64,000 nucleotides of DNA from Steinernema hermaphroditum (GCA_030435675.1 CM059625.1:5704001-5768000), one strand, 5' to 3'. Shown: positions 37,820-50,608, numbered from the stretch's first letter. The notes: generated by a model not told the origin, from the letters alone. A program made the numbers and translations.

Positions 37820-40180
37820 CAAGTGAGGATCTCAATATTTATATGTTTTGTGGGAACGGATTCTTTTTTCCACCTAGGGTATGAGAAAAATGGGTAATTC
37901 ACTATTTCACCGATTGTTGATACTTAGGAGCTTTAGCCGTCAGTTTTCCGAACGCTTTGTTATGTGCCTGTATTGCTCCTATCCCTCTCTGTGTTTCCCT
38001 AATCTACAAGAAAGGATCCATTTGCGGGTTCGCTATAGTTGTCAGATTCACCACCATCGCCCTGTGTCATTCGTAAAGTGTCTAAAAGAAATAATGACTT
38101 CCACCGATGTCTGTTGGTCCACTGCAGCACATTTGATGTGATACTCTTTTTCCGCGGGGCGCGGCATGGGAGCTCCCACCTAAATTTGGAAAGCAAATGA
38201 GCAGATGGATGCAAAATGGAACTGCACCAGCAAAATTGAGGTAATTATCTTTGACGGGAAGAGGATTAGATTTAACTCGATGGCCGTCGGGATAATGGAG
38301 GAATACGGCTCCTTGATATCTCTTAATTCGAGTTTCCATCAGTCGTGCCTGGAGAGAGGCTGATGCCACCGCGCCATTCAGCGAAGCGTAGACGACTATG
38401 GCTGATGCAGCGGATGGTGTTCGTTCGCCCGAGGGCTTCTTAGGTCTGTCGGACTCCCTCTTCCAGGAGCAGCCTCTCTCTCTCCGCTTGCAGTAGTTCG
38501 TGCGGCGAAGAACGACCGAGGGTGTCCAGCGGGCGGCGGGCGACCATGTTGTTGTCCCATGCCGCGTCGGCTGCGGCGACCGAAGAACCGACGACGACCG
38601 CTTTCTTCTCCTCTCGGCCGCCTCGCCTCACAACTGCGCATTGCTCGATCGCGTCGCCCCACTCGCGCACCCTCCTCCGCTTCGGCTAGTAGCAACTCGC
38701 AGGCAGCAGGAAGCATAGTATGAATGAAACGCCTCCTGGGTACTCCCGTCATCGAGCGCGAGCAGTCTGCGCCACCTTCACGGGCCCCAACGACGTGGAC
38801 AGCGGGGGTAACAAAGGAGCGCTCGCTCACCTCCGATGTATTCATGTTCGCCTCTCCGAAATAGATGCGACCATGCAAAAAGCGCCTAAATTGCGCGCCA
38901 TTGTGTTCTCCTTCGAGCGTGTGCACGCAGTTTTTGAGACAGTCCCGCGCGTGTCACATGGCGACAGCCACAATATAGGTGATTTATTTGTTATTTTTCC
39001 CTCCCATTGTCATGGCTTCGATCAACAGTGGCCCCGCAAATGCAAATGGTCAGCGGCCGAACGGGCGGCTTTTGGGAAGGGCATTCGCCGGCGAGCTACG
39101 CCACTTTTGTAGTTCGTTTGTAACTTTCTGCGCGTGTCGTGCTGGTCGATGAATGGACGAGGATCTTCGCATCTGTGCCTCGAAGAGCGCAAGCACTACT
39201 CGTCGTGCTATATTTATTCACAACCGCGTTTATTGTTTATTTGAATAGTTGCGGATGATTCTAAATCGAGCGAGCCACCGTTCCGCCGTATGCACATATT
39301 GTCGGAGCGCGTACCGTTTTGCAACGTGCCCGCTTCTCAACTTCCGCGCTCGCTTCTTTGTACGCTCGTTTTCGCACATCATGTGCAACTCTATCTTGTC
39401 TGCGTTTGAACAGCGTAAAGTTCCTTTCTCGTCGGCGCGCTGTACGTGATCTAAATGCATCGATGCTAACTCAGTTCGCCAGGCCACAGACGCACTGAGG
39501 GCCACAACTGATCGTGAACGGCGATTAGATTCATGTTCGGTGACTAATTCGCAACGCCGTGCCCGGTGCCGACCGCGATTAGAATTTTCACCATTCGCGC
39601 TTCCCCTTCGCTCCAGCATTCAATCCGATATGCACATTAGTGAATACATTGCTGGTTGTTTTATTCTGTCGGAATGATTAACGTCTCTTTTGAGTGGTAC
39701 CCTTCGTTCGGCGGTGGGCTCGTTGTTTGCCCGGATAGCCTAATCAAATGACTCGTTGCTCTTCCTTACAGAGTTCTCATCAGTGCGAATAGTTACTCAG
39801 CACTTCTGTCTACAAAGAGTACAGCGTATAAGCAGATTTGGTATTCTGAAGCGTTCGCTGTACTGCCGATATTCGGCACAGATGTGAGCAGCGCGGAGAC
39901 ATGGTAGAAGATGTACACAACCTCAAAGTCCTTTACTTTCTGCTAGCGTCACAGCAAGTGCCCTATCGTAGCTGTTCGTTATTTTCACATTCGTTCACTG
40001 AAACAGCCCTCTCGTCCGGCGAAGGCGTTTCGGTGCACTCGCCACAGCACCTTCTAAAAACGACGGGTTTCACCAGCCGTTGAAAACTCGGTAAAGATCG
40101 CTAATCTCGTGCTTTCACTTCGTCGGCCGCACGGTACGCTTGTGTGGATCAGCTATCAAAACGCGCAGTTCGTCACTTTT
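37820..40180. other. Region upstream of the RhoGAP gene
   Basis: No gene recognised over 2.4 kb. The 38.4-38.9 kb patch is very GC-rich and open on both strands, likely a promoter-type or 5' exon segment. A TTTTCAG acceptor at 40174-40180 just before the RhoGAP leader shows either trans-splicing or an upstream untranslated exon somewhere in this interval. Confidence 0.45.
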
Positions 40181-40212
40181 CAGGCCGCTCGTGCTGCTTT
40201 CCCATAGACACC

Positions 40213-42502
40213 ATGACCGTTTCCGGGTACGGCATGGTTCTATGCGGGAACGACGAGATACATCAACGGTATCGCGGCCGTATCGAAAAAGTCAAATTTG
40301 GAGTGCCGTTAGCCGAAGCTTTCAACCACGACATACCTGCCACGTTACTAGTACGTTCCGTGAAAATCGATGAATTTGATTAACCGAACACATGCAGGTG
40401 TTAATGCTCAAAGTGAATAAGGAAGCGCCCTTCAAAAAGGATGTGTGGCGGGCGCCCGGGAATCAAGCCCAAGTTCGCAAATTATCCAATATCATGCAGC
40501 ATGGTCGCCTTGTAAATATTTCCAACTACAGTGTCTACACCGCCGCCAGTGTGATAAAGGTTTGTGCGAGAGGAGAATTAAGTTTTCGACGGCGAATCGT
40601 TTGCAGAAATTTTTAAATAAACTCCCAGGAGGTATTTTCGGTATCGAAAACGAAAAAATCCTCTTCGACATTGTTGCTCAACCGGATCCCGAGAAACAGC
40701 GCCAAGTGTTCTGCCGGTAGGTCTATTTCTATCGTCTATTTCCTCCAGTACAAGAATCACAGGGTAATCGAAGGAATGCCCGTTCCCACGCAACATCTCC
40801 TAGTTCTCCTCTTCGGCACTTTCCGCAACATCCGCGACTCGCCGGACTCGAGCATGAAGATGAGTTCCGACGCCATCGGAATCTCAGTCGCACCCTCTCT
40901 GTTCCACAGTTGCATTCACGACAATGGACGAGTTCGTTGTACACGTGAAATCCGTCCAGACAATAGTCCATTTCAGCCGAACTATGACGACGTCGTACGA
41001 CTGCGAAACGCCTCAGAAGTGATATCTAAAATCATCGAAGGTTTCGGTCATACGAATCTCTTCCCACGAGAATGCTACGAGTTCTACGCTCGAATCACAG
41101 GTCGCACCCTACGAATAGACGAGAACTGGGTGTTCACATTTCAGTATCCACCGAGTGAGTCCTTTCTCTCTTTCAATTTCGAGAAACTATCTCAGTTTCG
41201 CTCTGTCCAAACGTTTTCTGTCCGGTGTGTGGCTTCGCTTGCATGCTTTGCTTTCGCTTTCTAACCATCCTTTCCACTTCCATCCATTACTTGCTTATGT
41301 GTGATCAGTCGCTTTCAGGTCGACTGTTTTCCTATCAGTCGGCGTACAACGTGATGGCGGCTAAGTGTGCTGGCTCGTACTCCTTAAGCGCTGTCACCGA
41401 TATCCCTTCGTCTTCTCCTGGAGTGTGTTCGAGCGGCGGAGCGCACAGTTTACCCCAGAGTGCTTCTCTTTCGCACATCTCTTCGTCAAGCTCGTCGTCG
41501 CTGCTCAAGTCGGTCTCTCATGGAATCTGCTACGCCGCCCGACAGCGCGTTTCAGACAGTCCACCGACGCAGAAGCCGCCGCCACCGCCGCCGACTGCCC
41601 CTCGGCACGACGGCTGCGTCCCATCACTGTCGATGGATTATCAGGGTACTGGAACTGTTGATATGCGCGGGTCTGCAAGCTGTGATTTCTAGTTACACTC
41701 CGGGTGTTATGTCATCAATTCTTTTGTTTATCTTCTCCTCATTCCACTTCTTCGGAGTTTGTTTACAGTTTCTAGTTTCTATCGTCTGCTCGCTAACAGC
41801 ATTCACCGTACTTATATATTTGTTCACGCTGCCGATAATCCTCGTCTTAAGCAGAATCTCAACATTACCACGTACTCAACTTTCACATGATCTTTCTCTG
41901 CTGTTTCCGAATACAACCGCCGCCGTTGTAGCACCTATCCCGCCCCCTCCACTATGACTCTTTCACGTTTCGGTGTACGCCTTAACGAACGCTTTAAACG
42001 TAGCCAGCCAACCCAATTCACTTTACGAAACTAAATTATCTCGAAGCTACAGTATTGCAATTCAGTCGTTGCCATGGCATTTGAGGCCGGTATCTCGCCC
42101 CCGAGTATTCTCACATTTGTCGAAAGAAGACACTTTGCATCTCGCCCCGCAATTATGTGTATCTACCCCGAATCGCTTCTCTGCCCGACGTCCCACCACC
42201 TGGTGGGCGCTGGCGGTTCGTGTGCTTTAGTTACCATTGCTGCTACAAGTGGGCTTCCATCCGCAACATTCCGATCTGACTAACACTCGTTTGCGATAAG
42301 CTTCTCCGGACAGTGTGTCTTTTGTGTGTGTTGCACAGCTAATATCCTCTAACTTATAAATGTACATCTAATTAATTTAACAAACATCAAATAAAGTACC
42401 GTATATTCCTTCCGTGTCTACTGTGCGCTTTTCATTTCAGGTTACTGGGCACCCGCTCCCGCGTCACTGCCATCGTATCAGGTTCCGATGATCGCGTTGT
42501 GA
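40213..42502 (+). CDS. RhoGAP-domain protein (ARHGAP20/TAGAP-like) with proline-rich C-terminus
   Basis: Seven exons (40213-40350, 40398-40559, 40607-40716, 40763-40931, 40977-41154, 41319-41645, 42441-42502) give 381 residues. The RhoGAP fold begins at VKFGVPLAEAF, with the arginine finger in DVWRAPGN (Arg about 64), then NYSVYTAASVIKKFLNKLPG, PVPTQHLLVLLFGTFRNIRD and AIGISVAPSLFHSC. It should stimulate GTP hydrolysis by Rho-family GTPases. The arginine is kept, although the usual G-I-F-R context is D-V-W-R here. The C-terminal part is Ser-rich, then has PPPPPP and WAPAPASLPSY, possible SH3 or WW targets. Without removal of the last intron (41646-42440) the frame instead ends at 41692, giving an alternative tail. 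The 45-nt intron 40932-40976 is stop-free. Confidence 0.85.
42390..42395 (+). terminator. Polyadenylation signal inside the last RhoGAP intron
   Basis: AATAAA preceded by AT-rich sequence, about 700 bases after the alternative stop at 41692 and 46 bases before the last exon. It would serve a transcript that keeps the start of the intron. Confidence 0.5.
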
Positions 42503-43201
42503 AACTGTTTCACTTTCTTCCCTTTTTCAAGGATCTCAGACTTATTTGGTGCTGGTTTCTCATCTCAATAATCATATGCATTGTTTTCCGTCTTTCATCA
42601 CCCTCTTCCTCTCCGTTCCACGTTTTCCCATTTCCTTTCCTCTCGCCATCGTCGCCAGTGATATCGTCCAATTGGCATCGACTGTGCGTCTGAAAGCCAC
42701 CAATCATATGTCTTTGTTTCGCATTCGTTGAGGGTAAAATGTGGAATGCGACGAAAATGACACAGCCAACGGCACTCGAAAATGAGAGGGTTCTCGTTCT
42801 CGGCTCCGAAACGTCTGTTTTTCACGGGCAATATAACAACTAAGAACCACGCATTTTAGCTAAACTACAGCGCATTTGAATGGTGCTAGTCGTTGCACAA
42901 ACTACTATATTGATAAACAGTAACATTTCGTTCTAAATTGCCTCTTGAAACGTTCAACGCAAAACTGGCAACGGCCTCCTTTCGAATTCAGTGTAATACA
43001 AGGAAATAGCGAGTTTCACCAATTTATTTATGACGGGAAAGCGGCAACTATAAGAACCCGCTCGTGTTGCGTTCGAGAACGAGCCATAGTTATTACGCAG
43101 CAAAATCGGTAATAAATTAGTCGCAGGTTTTAAAGACGAGTTGCGAAGGAAGATGGAACACCGTCGCGTTGAGGCTTCGGCGAGGACGATTGTGGAGTCG
43201 T
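42503..43201. other. Spacer between convergent RhoGAP and collagen genes
   Basis: Contains the 3' UTR of the RhoGAP gene. On the minus strand AATAAA occurs at 43023-43028, about 175 bases after the collagen stop, a candidate cleavage signal. No gene. Confidence 0.5.
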
Positions 43202-44268
43202 CTAATAGCCTGGAGGAGTGCGAGGCTCGGGGCAATGTTCGCATCCACCTTCCGGTCCTGAAACGATGTGCCATGGTTAGGTGTCTATAGTGGCCTATCC
43301 AAGACATACCAGGCTCTCCCTGAGGACCAGGAGGTCCTTGAGGGCCGGGTGCACCGGGAGGTCCATGCTTTCCATTGTCTCCAGTGGGACCCTCCGGTCC
43401 GGGTTCGGTGCTTCCGTCGCTTCCTGAGTCTCCCTTGGGTCCAGGGTGTCCAGGAGGGCCGGCGGGACCGGCAGGTCCAGCAGGTCCGTTCACTTGGATA
43501 ACGCGACCAGGTTGACCAGGAGGTCCAGGGGGGCCAGGCTGTCCAGGGCCTCCGGGAGGTCCAGCGGGTCCAATCATTCCAGGATCTCCCTTCTTTCCAT
43601 CTTCACCAGCTTCGCCGTTAGTTCCTGAAAATGCGCACTGTCTTTCGCTGCTCGTGGTTTCTTTGCATACCCTTCGGTCCTTGAGGTCCCTTAGGTCCGG
43701 ATTGACCAATGGGTCCAGGAGGTCCAGGAGGACAGAGGATGCAAGGCTCCGCAGGGGCAAGAGCGCTGCTGAGAACTTGTCCGTCCTTTCCGTGATGACC
43801 ATCAGCTCCATGCGGTCCGTCGTTACCAGATGGCCCGTCGTCACCAGCAGGGCCAGGAGGTCCAGCAGGACCTTGCTGGCAGGCGCAACACGTTGCAGAC
43901 GGCTCGGCATTGACGACGGCACCGTAGCCGCCGTAGCTGCCGCCTCCGCCGCCTTGAGCTCCACCACCGGCGCCTCCATCGGGAACGAACTGTCCGAAGA
44001 GCCAGGAGCCAGCATCACGCTTGTGGCGGTTGCCTCCCTGGAGGACGTGCATCTCAAGCCACATGTCGCGGGATCGTGTCTTGCAGAAGTCGGCCTCCAC
44101 AATCAGATGACTCTGGAAGTTCTGTACGTAGCTGTACAACATCGGCAGCGTAACGATCGAGGCGATCACAGCCACCGTAGAGACGACAATAGCAAAAAAG
44201 GCGACCTTCCGCATCTGTCGATGCTCTTCCGACTCCTTGTACTGCTCCATGGTTGCGACGGACTTCAT
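43202..44268 (-). CDS. Cuticle collagen (paralog of the 52.7-53.6 kb gene)
   Basis: Three exons (44268-43671, 43624-43310, 43257-43202) give 322 residues. The N-terminal nematode collagen domain reads [20 protein letters not shown], then [15 protein letters not shown] and [16 protein letters not shown] pair ([15 protein letters not shown]) is the expected processing site. A Gly-rich spacer follows, then cysteine pairs CCAC, CILC and CEHC around the Gly-X-Y blocks, ending [13 protein letters not shown]. An upstream in-frame ATG was chosen; a second at MEQYKES is 6 codons later. Sequence, strand and tail match the neighbour at 52.7 kb, which points to duplication. The last intron (43258-43309) must be removed to reach the conserved tail, since the open frame runs on through unrelated sequence. 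Confidence 0.94.
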
Positions 44269-44331
44269 GATGTGGACACCGTATGCGGATCACACACAGC
44301 TGAACACTGTTAGTAACCGACCCTTGAACGC

Positions 44332-44342
44332 TTTTTATAATA
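44332..44342 (-). promoter_or_regulatory. TATA box of the 43.2-44.3 kb collagen
   Basis: The minus strand reads TATTATAAAAA about 65 bases before the start codon. Confidence 0.55.
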
Positions 44343-47300
44343 GAGTTCTGCGAAGGCGGACCTGCCGTTCGCTGGGGTCGCGCGATTTTCTTTTCCCCGA
44401 CAAAACATCTGTAATCAGGCAGGCGTCTTACAATCAGCGGATGCATACCGACCCGATCAGAAAGTCCGTTTCGTGCTCTCATGTTCGTTCCTTCCTCGTA
44501 TTCTGCATGTTTGAAACGAATTGTACCATTAAGACGATATACAGTGCATGTGAACATGTGGACAGTTATTTTTCAGCATGATAGGGTACCAGAAGCATTC
44601 CGCACTCGTCTTACGTCCTCTAACTTGCACCTTCGAAAGCAATGTGACGTACTTTTTTATGAACAAAATGCAAAAATCGGTTGTTTTTCATCATTCTCTC
44701 TTACTTTCCCGAAAACAAAGCCAGTGAAAGGTTATTTTGGAGCGCGCGACGTCGTCTAATTTGGGTCAACTTGTCTTTTTTTGCCTGACAGGCTGTTGTT
44801 CCAATTACCCAGATGTGTTCGCAACCGACTTTGCTGGAAGTGATTACGTTCAAGTTTCGCAAGAAGGTTCGTACTGTACAGCGGAAGTATGTTAGATGTT
44901 CCCAATATGTTTGATAGGACCACAAGCGATGAATGTGAGCACAGTATACAGATAGTGAAGCTAAAACGAAGCAAAATAATGCTGATGCTTTCAGAATTTG
45001 TACTCATTGGAAGGTGCAGGTATATTCGGTTCCGGTTGAATTCAACTTCAGCATACAAGCCAACTTTCGTTGTGTACTCTGACCTCAGAATACAAGCCGT
45101 GCGTTTCTTCTCTTGCCCGTACAGTGCTCCAACTTCAATGATCTTTCTCCTGTAACTGTAAAGCCTGTGTAAACACATTTGAACTGATGGTGAGATATGA
45201 ATCCGGGTGTAACAAGCGCTTATAACTGTCTGAAAACTGACGGATGTCTCGCACTGTCTGCATAGTGCCTTGTCTTGAAGCTGCCGTAAATCGTTTTTCT
45301 CAATCAAGAATGCGAATCAGAAGCTTTGAATTGAGTGATGCACCACTCATAAATTCCTCTTTATGTTTCTATTTGAAGTCTGAAAAATACAGCGTCTGCT
45401 CTTGTCAATGACCCTGCTATCCGCACTGAAAGCTGATAAGTGATTACTATCGACAACGAGAGAGGCCGCCTGAACCAGATAGCATCATAGATTAACAATT
45501 CCAGAAGTGCACACTTTCACATTTGAGTTAAAAATTGTTATATTTCCTTTACTTATCTTTGATTTCCACACTGGGTGTCATCTTGTTGACAAACACGCAT
45601 GTGGCCGAGCCGTTTCGCATCTTGGCTGGAACCAAGATTGTTTACATCCGTTTTTGGTCCCCGAAACGGAAGTTTTTGAGATGTGAATAATAGCGAATGC
45701 AGAAGTGTTTTGAAAGTGCTTAAGTGCCGCAGTCAAGTGCCACGGAAGCATTGGGAAATTGTCGGTGGCTGAGGACGATCAACCAGTACAGTTAGCCAAT
45801 AGGCGCTTGTTTTGACTGGTATACAGACGAAACTATTTAGCAAAGTCATAAGATCCAAGCAATATGGCAGTGATCTTTGGACATCGCCTGTTTACAGATT
45901 CGAAAGGAAATTCGGAAAGTGGGTGCGGCCACGACTTAATAAACCATTCCATCAACAAACTCCGTTCTGCATTTTCTATTTTTCTTATACGGTAGAAACG
46001 ATCTGAAAGCGATGGCTTTCAGTTTGTTGAAGAATCAACGAAAAGAGAACTACAGTCTTCTGAGCGGCCAGCGATAGACAGGTGGTGTTGTTCTAATATT
46101 AACCATATTAATTTGCATGAGTAATTTATTTATTTTCTATACAAATGCGGAAGTGAAAGCACCATGACTCATATATGTAGAGCCATTTGGCTTTCGTCAT
46201 CTGACATTTTCAGGCAGTTGTTTGTCTCCAATTATAGTCCTCAAGGCTTCAATCATCATGCGCCATCAGATGTGCTATTTCATTCCTTATGTGTCATTTA
46301 ATCTTGGCAATCCGCTGCTGACTCATTCACTGTCCTCGCAGCCCTAGTCACTAGAGAATCGCTAACCTTCTTCCGGATAGCCTTCTTCTTGGTGCCCTAC
46401 ATTCAGTGTCCTTTTTGCGTGTTCACGGTGGCATAAAACCAATTTACGCAACTAATATTCCACTTCGTATTTGAAGGTGTTGATTTCGTAATAACCTTCA
46501 CATATCGCGGACATTTCATCAACAACATGTCCCTATTCACGGTCATTTCATTTATAACACGTCTCGATAGGAGTATGTCTCATTTCTTATGTCAATTTTC
46601 AAGCGTTGTGCAATCTTGTGACATCGGCTCTCCTGATCGCAAATCGCAACGCTATAATAAATGGCTATAGCTGCTTTTTTTGGTCGATGGCGTACAATGA
46701 ACTCGCATCTGACAACTGATTGGTTTCCATGAGATTTTGTGTGATATCCGAATTTTGCCCTTTTTTGAGCGGTTAGAGTCCAGAACACTCACAACAGTGC
46801 ACATAAAACTCGAATCGATGCCCTTTTGAGTAGCAATTGCCAAAAACGCACGCAGCAGCGACAGATAACGACTTTAAAAGCGAATTGCAATGAAAGTACT
46901 AAATGCATCCATGAACAGAAGCCTGATTAAAATTAAATCGAAAAACTTAGATATGATCAAGTAGATGATCGTTTGCAATAAAATTGTTAGAAAATATTGT
47001 TGTGAAAGACGAAGTAACGGTGCGGCAAACTGATCTTCTGTTTACTTGGCGGCCCGCTGATAACCAACACAGCGAACGGACCTTGGCTTTTCCACTGTGG
47101 ATTCATTGTCGCCTTCAAAACACGACGGGAACTGGATGTCGTCTCTTTCACTGTGCCAGCGGACATGCTCTTTGGCTGTGTTCCACTGCACCAAATTAAC
47201 CAGATGGACTCCGCGTTTCAAACTTGCCCTGAACGATAGATGAAATGACGTCGCTTTGGGAGGGCCGAGGACAGCGCCATTTCCTCCTGGCAAGTCCATC

Positions 47301-48380
47301 CCCTCTGCGGATCCGTGGACGGACACAGCTGTGTTGCAGTGGGTCGGTCGATCGCCGTCGCGACTGCGGCGATGGACAAAGCGACGCCACTGCGAGCCTA
47401 CCGCCACGGAGGGCTGAGGGGGACGCGAGGGGGTACGCCAGGGGGGCGCGTTGCGGGAGGGACGCGGGCGCGCAGAGCAGTGCGGGTGGCAGAAGAAGAA
47501 TTTGAGCTCGGTCGACGAGAGCGGCGACTCTCGTGAGGAGGAGACGATGTTCGTCTCTCTCCCGTTCGCTTTGAGAGAACAGCCAATTTCTGAAGGAATG
47601 ATCCAGCTGTTCTCCGCGTTATTACCTCATCTGATCACTTTTTACCCTCCTCGTCCTTTCGAAATGCCCTACTCCGAACGAAGTTTCGGGATAATTTCAA
47701 AGGACAAACCCATTGTTCCCCGTGGTTCACCCTGAAGTTCTTCGAAGGTGCTGCTCTCCGCGCTCTCTCCGTCATTATTATCACGAAATCTGCTTGTGGC
47801 GAACAAGTTAGCTGCGAATATGCGACGAAGATGATTCGCAAAACCCGTTCTCAAAGATAGATAGACTGTTCGCGTTGTGCGTATCTTAAATATGAACTCA
47901 TTTAGTCGTGTCCTGTCACGAACTTGTTCCCAGTGGTGACCTGTATCTCATAGACCCAGTCAAGGATGACTCTGGCCAATCGATAGGATGACAAATGCCA
48001 GTCTTACTATATTTTCGTATCTGATAGACACAATCCCAACCACATAACATTTTCGCTTTTAGACTCATGTCCTTTTTTCAAATTTCATGTTTTCAGTGAT
48101 TAGTAGTTACACATAGTTTTGTCAGACTTCAATTTGAGAATGACCTTTTCGTAACCATTCCCTAACAACCGTTTATTCCACTTTTTTTTCTGTTATATCG
48201 TGCAGTCTATTACACAGAACGTATTCCTTTTTCGCATGCAAAGACAAGCATGTTTGTTTTCCCAAGCACAGAACGCTAATTAGAGGTCTTTACGGCAGAT
48301 GTTTGTGTTGGCCAATGATTCTGAGCGCGTTAGAACGGCCCGTGCGTAAACACCCGCTTCATTTGAGCATTTACGCCTTT
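44343..48380. other. Long intergenic region upstream of ubxn-3
   Basis: About 4 kb. A 183-codon open frame on the minus strand at 44756-45307 has no recognisable domain, signal or splice context. 47.2-47.56 kb is GC-rich, open on both strands and contains a G-quadruplex motif. A CTTTCAG acceptor ending at 48380 precedes the ubxn-3 leader and is a likely spliced-leader site. Confidence 0.5.
47411..47446 (+). promoter_or_regulatory. G-quadruplex motif
   Basis: Four G runs of 3, 5, 5 and 6 separated by loops of 4, 6 and 7 bases satisfy the classic G3+N1-7 rule. It lies in a GC-rich patch about 1 kb upstream of ubxn-3. Confidence 0.65.
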
Positions 48381-48424
48381 CAGCTTTCGTTCGTTCTTGG
48401 CATATTACCTTCTCTGAAGCAGTC

Positions 48425-50608
48425 ATGGGCGGGTTAGACAAAAAGCAGCAGGAGATTCTCAACCAGTTTATGGAACTGACTAACATTGCCGATGACGACT
48501 ACGCCACAGCAGTTCTGGCCTCTTTGGACTGGGACATCGAGAAGGCGTTCGAGGAGTTCCAGAGTCAGAACAGCGACGGCGACAGCGATTACCTACAGTA
48601 AGTCACACGTCCCGTCAAACGACCTTTGTGTCCTGTGTGCCCTTGGCCTAACCTTTGCTAGTCAGCTGATGTCTGGTGCCGGGCAGTGATTCCTTCTTGA
48701 TCACATGTTCACAAACCGAGGGTGATTTTTGAACCTTAGGCCGGTCAACGATTCTCTGAACGCTGCGGAAGACTCTCTACGAAACAGCCCTTCAAGTGGA
48801 TATTCAAGCAGACCTTCCGGATCCAAAGTCACTCTGTCAAGCAACGGAGTGGACAGTGGAAGTGGATCTGCCAGTTCATTGATGGTTGTCGCTGGTGACA
48901 CACCGTTGCCATCGGCAAGGAGTTCAGACGTCACAAAGCAGGCTGAGAGCGCCGCTTTCGAAATTGCCTCGGACGATGACCCTGACGAACCCGAATACTA
49001 TGAGTACGACGATGACGATGATGAAATCAACGAAATCAGAAACAGCCTATCGAACTGTCGAAACAGCAACGATCGCCCGACACTCATCCCCTCCAATTGG
49101 TCATCGGAGGAGGAAGCCACCTCTAACTTCGCCAAGGTGTTTGAGGACCGTTATGGAGCCATACATCCGTTCTTCCACGTTGGCTCTCTGCGCGAAGCAA
49201 TGCGTGAAGCGTTCGAATCGCCGGAGATCATAGAACGTCGTCCATTGGCGATCTACCTTCACGATGACAACTCCATCGCATCCAACATTTTTGCCGGAAA
49301 AGTGAGTTCTTCCTAGCCAGCATTAAACTTGGAGCGCACGCACAATTGGGGGCTAATAATCAGCACTTAGCTGCTGTAGCTAACAATTAGAATATTTCTA
49401 TGAAAGTGGAAGTGAAGAAACAACTTTGCAAAACATGATCTCATTCCGCATGGTTTCCTAATGGATACTTTCAAACGTTTCTGGTAAGTTAACATCAAAT
49501 TATTTTCTTCTCGAAATCGAAATGGCACTAACATTTAAACTAACAGAAAGAATTAAATTTGTCTTTGTTGCAAAATTTGTCTATCCGCTTCGTTTTGGGT
49601 TAGCAGCAACATGAATACGTACGTGGGAAAACAATTTTCTAAGAGAATGTACCATATAACCATTAGTTTGGAGAATGGAAACCATCTCCAGTGATCAACG
49701 ATGAAAGCGTTGTAATTAACAATGGCTATGAACTCACTTTAAGGTGCTCTGCGCGTCAGCCGTTTCTGATCTTCTCAGCGGACAGTACGTGACATGGGCT
49801 TGGGACGTGACTCAAAGCGAGAATAAGGACAAGTTCTTGGAGTGGATGCGGGAGCTGCATATGTATGATGTCGTGCAGCGCGTGCAGATGGTCCGCGCAG
49901 ATAACTATCCACTTCTTCTGGTGGTCACCTCGTCGAAGAGCCAAATCCAGCTTGTTGACTATGCCACAGGACACGAATACATCAACAACGTGACTGACAA
50001 ACTTATCCATGGCCTGTCCGAGTACATGGACATCAAAAACACGGACCGGAAAGAGGAGATCGAGCGGCAGGAACGCGAGAGGATCCGCCAGGAACAACAG
50101 GAAGAGTATGAAAAGGCGCTGGCGGCCGACCGCGCGCGAGTACAGGAGGAGGAACGCGATCGTCAGATGCAAGAGTAAGCAGCTTTTTATGGCGATGCCC
50201 TTTGATAGAGTACCGTCCTTTTAGGGAAGCCGAGGCAGAGGCGAAGCGCAAGCTCTCGATGAAGAACCGTCGTTGCGAGTCACTCAAGAAGAATCTCCCG
50301 GCAGAGCCGACGGCCACCGACAAGGGAGTGATCACTTTCAGAGTACGCTTCCCCGGAGGACAGCCGATGATTCGACGCTTCAACGACAGTGACTCGCTGA
50401 AAAGTCTCGTCGAATTCATCGAGTCTGAGGGTTTCTTCATGGAGGATTACCGTATCTGGAACTCTAATGTCCCGAAGCAAGACGTAAGTAGACATTTCGA
50501 TTGCATCTGGTGACCTCCAGTTCTCAGATTTCCACTTTTGATCTTTCCAAGTCTTTCTCGGAGCTGAAGTTTCCTGCCAGAGAGCAAGTGATCGTCGACG
50601 AGAAGTAA
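48425..50608 (+). CDS. ubxn-3: FAF1-type UBX protein, p97/CDC-48 cofactor
   Basis: Five exons (48425-48597, 48740-49301, 49744-50174, 50225-50483, 50528-50608) give 501 residues. Order: UBA domain (about 5-50; FMELTNIADDDYATAVLASL, then WDIEKAFEEF), a Ser-rich linker with an Asp/Glu run (YYEYDDDDDEINE), the thioredoxin-like UAS domain (about 200-325; FEDRYGAIHPFF, VTWAWDVTQSENK, PLLLVVTSS), a charged coiled coil (about 335-395) and the C-terminal UBX domain (about 415-500; ITFRVRFPGGQPMIRRF). FAF1 proteins bind ubiquitin through UBA and CDC-48 through UBX, and in worms UBXN-3 serves replisome disassembly and degradation. The protein is shorter than human FAF1 (650), with no clear internal ubiquitin-like domain. 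The longest intron is 442 nt (49302-49743). Confidence 0.93.
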
